Source: Avisuccinivibrio sp964424565
GTDB lineage: Bacteria; Pseudomonadota; Gammaproteobacteria; Enterobacterales; Succinivibrionaceae
Length of the DNA stretch: 43,653 nucleotides
Reading direction: 5' to 3'
Assembly (NCBI GenBank): GCA_964424565.1
Contig: CAYRIZ010000014.1
Coordinates: 1 to 43,653, forward strand
The notes below the pieces were generated by a model that was given only the letters and a program-made list of their open reading frames with translations, made no database searches and was not told where the DNA came from. A program made the translations under genes and the position numbers. Below are positions 40,989-43,653 of this stretch, piece by piece (within the stretch, counting starts at the first letter, position 1; every line of letters begins with the position of its first letter).

Positions 40989-42107
40989 ATGATAATAATA
41001 GAAAAAGCCTTTCAGCTGCCCACCCGGGTTATGCAGGCGGCAGATACTGCTGCCCTCTCCACCATGCTGCCTTTGGGTCCGCAGGATTTGGTTGTCACTG
41101 AAAAACGCCATCTGCAGTCCCTCAATCTCAGCGGCGGCCCGCGGGTACTGCTGCGCGATGATCTGGGCTCCGGCCCCAATACAGCCGCCCTGCTGCAGGC
41201 TGCCGTGCAGGCCGCCGGGGCCTCCTACAGCCGGGTAATAGGCATAGGCAGCGGCACCGTACTGGATTTGGCCAAACTGCTGTCCTTGGAACAAGTACTG
41301 CCGGCAGAGGAGCTGTTCGATCATCAGCATGAACTGCGCCGGGCCCGGGAGCTCATTCTCATTCCCACCACTCCCGGCACCGGCACTGAGGTTACCCCTT
41401 ACTGTGCCCTGTATGTGGAAAAGCTGGGCATGCAGCTGATCTTAAACAGTCAGGCCCTGTATGCCGATGCCGCCCTGCTGTGTCCGCAGTTTCTGCAGAC
41501 GCTGCCTTTTTCCCTCTTTGCCGCCTCCTCCTTTGATGCCTTTACCCATGCCTTTGAATCCTACCTCTCAGCCCTGGCCACGCCCTTCTCCCGCGCCCTG
41601 TCGCTGGAAGCCCTGAAGAATATAGTGCTGTGCTGGCAGGATTTGACCGACAATGGCATCAGCCGTTTAAGTGAGCATCTGGCCGTGGTGCAGACGGCCG
41701 GTACCATGGCCGGCATAGCCTATGCCAATGCCGGAGCGGCCGCCATACATGCCCTGGCCTACCCGCTGTCCATGCGCCTGGGCTTAAATCACGGTCAGGC
41801 CAATTACCTGGTCTTCCATGAAGTCTGCTCTCTGTATCAGCACAAGCAGCCTGCCGGAGCGCTGGAGGATATTCAGCTGCTGCTGGCCGCATTGTTTAAG
41901 ACCACCCCGGAGCAGGCCTTTGCGGCCTTTGACCGGCTCTGCACCGGCCTCATCCCACGCAGCCGTCTCTCGGCTCTGGGCATGCAGGAAAAGCAGATTC
42001 TGGAATTTACCGACATGGTCATGACCAGGCAGCATATGCTGATTGCCAACGGCTATGTCCGGCTGACGGCCGGGGAAATTGCCGGCATTTACCGCGCTCT
42101 GCTGTAA
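40989..42107 (+). CDS. Iron-containing alcohol dehydrogenase, 4-hydroxybutyrate-dehydrogenase-like
   Basis: 372 aa cytosolic NAD(P)-dependent oxidoreductase of the group III (Fe-ADH) family. The dinucleotide site is GIGSGTVLDLAK (about 85-96); IPTTPGTGTEVT follows. Metal ligands appear as Asp/His in SFDAFTHAFESY and two His in AIHALAYPL and LNHGQANYLVF. The segments YANAGAAAIHALAYP and HGQANYLVFHEV and the 372-residue length match clostridial 4-hydroxybutyrate dehydrogenase more closely than 1,3-propanediol dehydrogenase, so reduction of succinate semialdehyde is a reasonable guess. AAGGAG lies 8 bases before the ATG. Monocistronic, with a terminator after it. Confidence 0.88.
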   Translation: MIIIEKAFQLPTRVMQAADTAALSTMLPLGPQDLVVTEKRHLQSLNLSGGPRVLLRDDLGSGPNTAALLQAAVQAAGASYSRVIGIGSGTVLDLAKLLSLEQVLPAEELFDHQHELRRARELILIPTTPGTGTEVTPYCALYVEKLGMQLILNSQALYADAALLCPQFLQTLPFSLFAASSFDAFTHAFESYLSALATPFSRALSLEALKNIVLCWQDLTDNGISRLSEHLAVVQTAGTMAGIAYANAGAAAIHALAYPLSMRLGLNHGQANYLVFHEVCSLYQHKQPAGALEDIQLLLAALFKTTPEQAFAAFDRLCTGLIPRSRLSALGMQEKQILEFTDMVMTRQHMLIANGYVRLTAGEIAGIYRALL

Positions 42108-42124
42108 CAAAATCGGGGCTGCGG

Positions 42125-42156
42125 CCGAAAATTTTGAAAATTTCAAAAATTTTTGG
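42125..42156. repeat. A/T-rich inverted repeat with phased A-tracts
   Basis: Three A/T tracts (42128-42135, 42137-42143, 42145-42154) are centred 8.5-9.5 bases apart. The whole stretch forms an interrupted inverted repeat from CCG to TGG. It could be curved DNA or an RNA hairpin in the dehydrogenase 3' region. Confidence 0.5.
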
Positions 42157-42251
42157 GAACTTTTCGGATTGAGCCTGCTCTAAAAAGCAGTTTCGTGAGG
42201 AACGCCAGATTTTTAGGCTTTTTCTGAAATACCCAAATCCCAGTTTTCAGC

Positions 42252-42276
42252 GCCGGACCCCTTAGTCCGGCTTTTT
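42252..42276 (+). terminator. Terminator after the alcohol dehydrogenase gene
   Basis: GCCGGAC and GTCCGGC form a perfect 7-pair stem around CCCTTA, then five Ts. It lies 145 bases after the stop codon. Confidence 0.88.
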
Positions 42277-42318
42277 CTTTTATGCAGGTCACAAATTTGC
42301 GGAGTAAGGTCCGGGCGG

Positions 42319-43344
42319 TTAAAGATTGGGCTTTATTTTGATGATGGTGTCGGTAATAAAATCCTCCAGCGGATCAGGCAGCAGGCCGGCCAAAGCCTGA
42401 TAGGCCCGCTTGACGGCATGATAGCCCTGACGCTCCGGCTGCTGGCACACCGTGAATTTGATTATGCCTTCGGAGACCAGCTCACGGGTGGTATAGACCT
42501 CATCAAAGGAAATGGCAAAGATATCCGGCCGCTCCAGGGCTATGAGCGCCGCCCCCACTCCCTGCACGCCGGCCCCGGTGACATAGACGCAGTTGATGTC
42601 GGGATTGCCGCGCAGCTGCTGCAGCGTCAGCTCCTGGGCGCGGATATCGGAATCGTTGCTCTCCACTATACTGGCAATTTCAAAACTGCACTTTTGCCGG
42701 GTTAATTCCTCAGTCAGCCCCCTGATGCGCAAATTGTGTCCCAGCATCAGCTGTGAGCCGGTGACGATCAGAATTTTCAAATGCGTGCCGGCCCGGCACA
42801 TGGCCAGCATGCCTGCACAGGTGGCTCCGGCCTGATAGTAGTCCGAGCCCACATAACACAGGCGTTTGACATTGGATATGTCTGTATTGAGCATCACCAC
42901 CGGGATCTGCTCCTCCGCCAGGGCATTGATCCTGTCGCGTACCTGCGGGGCATCCACTGTGGACAGGCACAGGGCATGGCATTTTTTATTCAGCAGGCTT
43001 TCTATGGCATCCAGGTGCTGCTGCACGTCATACCCCTGCAGCTCCCTGATGATCACTTCCAGTCCCAGATCGGCATAATCCGCCTCGGCTTTGTTGATGC
43101 CGGTCAGCACATCATTAAAAAAGGGATTGCCTATGGAAGGCAGCAGCACGCCTATTTTAAAGGGAGTTTTGGAAGCAGCCAGAGCCCGGCCGGCGCGGTT
43201 GGGCACATAACCAAATTCCCTGGCCAGGGTCTTGATGCGCAGGGCTACCTCAGGTCTGACGGCGCCGCGGTTGTGCAGCACCCGATCCACTGTGCCGCGG
43301 GACACACCGGCAGCATCAGCTAAGCTTTTGACGGTAACTTTCAT
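42319..43344 (-). CDS. LacI-family transcriptional regulator
   Basis: 341 aa. The N-terminal helix-turn-helix reads VKSLADAAGVSRGTVDRVLHNRG (recognition helix SRGTVDRVLH), followed by VRPEVALRIKTLAREFGYVPN and the hinge ARALAASKT region. The C-terminal part (about 60-341) is a periplasmic-binding-type sensor: IGVLLPSIGNPFF, LSTVDAPQV, YVGSDYYQAGATC and CVYVTGAGVQG, suggesting a sugar effector. No co-transcribed metabolic gene is seen, so it may act in trans. The upstream region holds palindromes that may be its own operators. There is no strong ribosome site before the ATG. Confidence 0.92.
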   Translation of the reverse strand: MKVTVKSLADAAGVSRGTVDRVLHNRGAVRPEVALRIKTLAREFGYVPNRAGRALAASKTPFKIGVLLPSIGNPFFNDVLTGINKAEADYADLGLEVIIRELQGYDVQQHLDAIESLLNKKCHALCLSTVDAPQVRDRINALAEEQIPVVMLNTDISNVKRLCYVGSDYYQAGATCAGMLAMCRAGTHLKILIVTGSQLMLGHNLRIRGLTEELTRQKCSFEIASIVESNDSDIRAQELTLQQLRGNPDINCVYVTGAGVQGVGAALIALERPDIFAISFDEVYTTRELVSEGIIKFTVCQQPERQGYHAVKRAYQALAGLLPDPLEDFITDTIIKIKPNL

Positions 43345-43430
43345 AGAACATAGACCACAGGCGCAGATCTGTACCGGAAATCTCCGGCAGCAGCCAACCG
43401 TGCTGCGGTCTTCCTCCTTCCTTTTTCTTA

Positions 43431-43445
43431 TTTTTGCAGCAAAAA
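43431..43445. promoter_or_regulatory. Perfect palindrome, possible operator
   Basis: TTTTTGC-A-GCAAAAA is an exact 15-bp palindrome with an odd centre, about 87-101 bases upstream of the LacI-family ATG. A near copy lies at 43533-43547. Confidence 0.5.
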
Positions 43446-43509
43446 CTTCAGGCTGGCCGGGGCGGCCTGCTGCATTCTGATTCTGCCTTAGTGAAGAGTA
43501 TATCTGAAA

Positions 43510-43522
43510 GCACTGTCAGTGC
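43510..43522. promoter_or_regulatory. GCACTG-T-CAGTGC palindrome
   Basis: Exact 13-bp palindrome between the two TTTTTGC-type boxes; a possible regulator site. Confidence 0.4.
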
Positions 43523-43532
43523 CGACAGCAAA

Positions 43533-43547
43533 TTTCTGCTGCAAAAA
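43533..43547. promoter_or_regulatory. Imperfect copy of the 43431 palindrome
   Basis: TTTCTGC-T-GCAAAAA differs from the first box only in one arm base and the centre. Centre distance is 102 bases, close to ten helical turns, as would allow looping. Confidence 0.4.
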
Positions 43548-43569
43548 CAATAATCAACTGTTTGTGCAA

Positions 43570-43589
43570 TTATAAATCGGTTATAAATC
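43570..43589. repeat. Direct repeat TTATAAATC
   Basis: Two exact copies (43570-43578, 43581-43589) spaced 11 bases apart, one helical turn, in the region upstream of the LacI-family gene. Confidence 0.55.
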
Positions 43590-43653
43590 ACCCTGCCGTA
43601 TGGCGGGACCACGTGACCGATCGAGATCACACTTTTGTCCCAGTCTAAATTAG

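Larger units (their letters stand above)
43345..43653. other. Upstream region of the LacI-family gene, to the window edge
   Basis: 309 bases without a gene. It contains a pyrimidine-rich tract (43411-43435), two TTTTTGC-x-GCAAAAA-like palindromes, a GCACTG-T-CAGTGC palindrome and a TTATAAATC direct repeat. No convincing minus-strand promoter was found. Confidence 0.55.

Noticed and set aside
43613..43630. GTGA...TCAC inverted pair near the right edge as a CRP site
   Set aside because: The spacing between half-sites is 10 instead of 6 bases.
1..43653. tRNA or rRNA genes, CRISPR arrays, insertion sequences, integrases
   Set aside because: None was seen; no regular spacer-repeat pattern, no transposase motifs, no T-loop signature next to a plausible cloverleaf.

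Overview
This 43.7 kb window looks like chromosomal DNA of a gammaproteobacterium. It carries gamma-type genes and gene pairs: fused rlmKL followed by uup, fadD followed by rnd, uspE with ttcA, yciO beside rnm, plus rdgC, sstT, a DnaT-like protein and gyrA-serC. A manganese-type pyrophosphatase, an ABC importer beside arabinose isomerase and a 4-hydroxybutyrate-dehydrogenase-like enzyme would suit a gut anaerobe such as the Succinivibrionaceae. That placement is inference; no rRNA or other decisive marker is present. Coding density is high and most of the DNA is moderately GC-rich. The second recognition domain of hsdS at the left edge is clearly AT-rich.

Layout. 1-3830: 3' part of a type I restriction-modification locus (hsdS end, hsdR). 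3853-6141: DnaT-like protein, folP and a ZIP metal transporter. 6148-8124 (minus): ttcA and uspE. 8326-13366 (minus): a sugar-import operon of two permeases and one double ATPase, ending with araA and a strong terminator. It is driven by a well-formed promoter with a perfect LacI-type palindrome next to its -35. The periplasmic binding protein gene is divergent across an approximately 650 bp control region (14022-15146). 15311-17715: ppaC and rimO. 17798-20193: a two-gene accessory module, an AlbA/HATPase protein coupled to a DUF5131 protein with a cysteine-rich tail. 20346-22701: sstT and an exported alpha/beta hydrolase. 23108-23803: an unrecognised protein behind an unusual leader. 23789-30762 (minus): gyrA-serC-fadD-rnd, tightly packed. 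31138-35221: rdgC, an orphan DNA methyltransferase, trhP, a VOC protein and yciO. 35281-40685 (minus): rlmKL-uup-rnm. 40989-42107: iron-type alcohol dehydrogenase. 42319-43344 (minus): a LacI-family regulator with palindromes upstream.

How the genes fit together. The binding protein, permeases and ATPase would import a pentose, probably L-arabinose, which AraA isomerises; araB and araD are not here. The regulator controlling the palindrome is not established; the LacI-type gene at the right edge is one candidate. The rlmKL-uup-rnm, rimO, ttcA, trhP, yciO and rnd genes form a strong translation/RNA-processing theme. The most unusual items are the AlbA-DUF5131 pair, the 23108 gene with a hairpin between a strong Shine-Dalgarno and its ATG, the Arg/Gly-rich tail on RlmKL, and alanine in GyrA at the position of E. 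coli Ser83. No tRNA, rRNA, insertion sequence or CRISPR array was seen.
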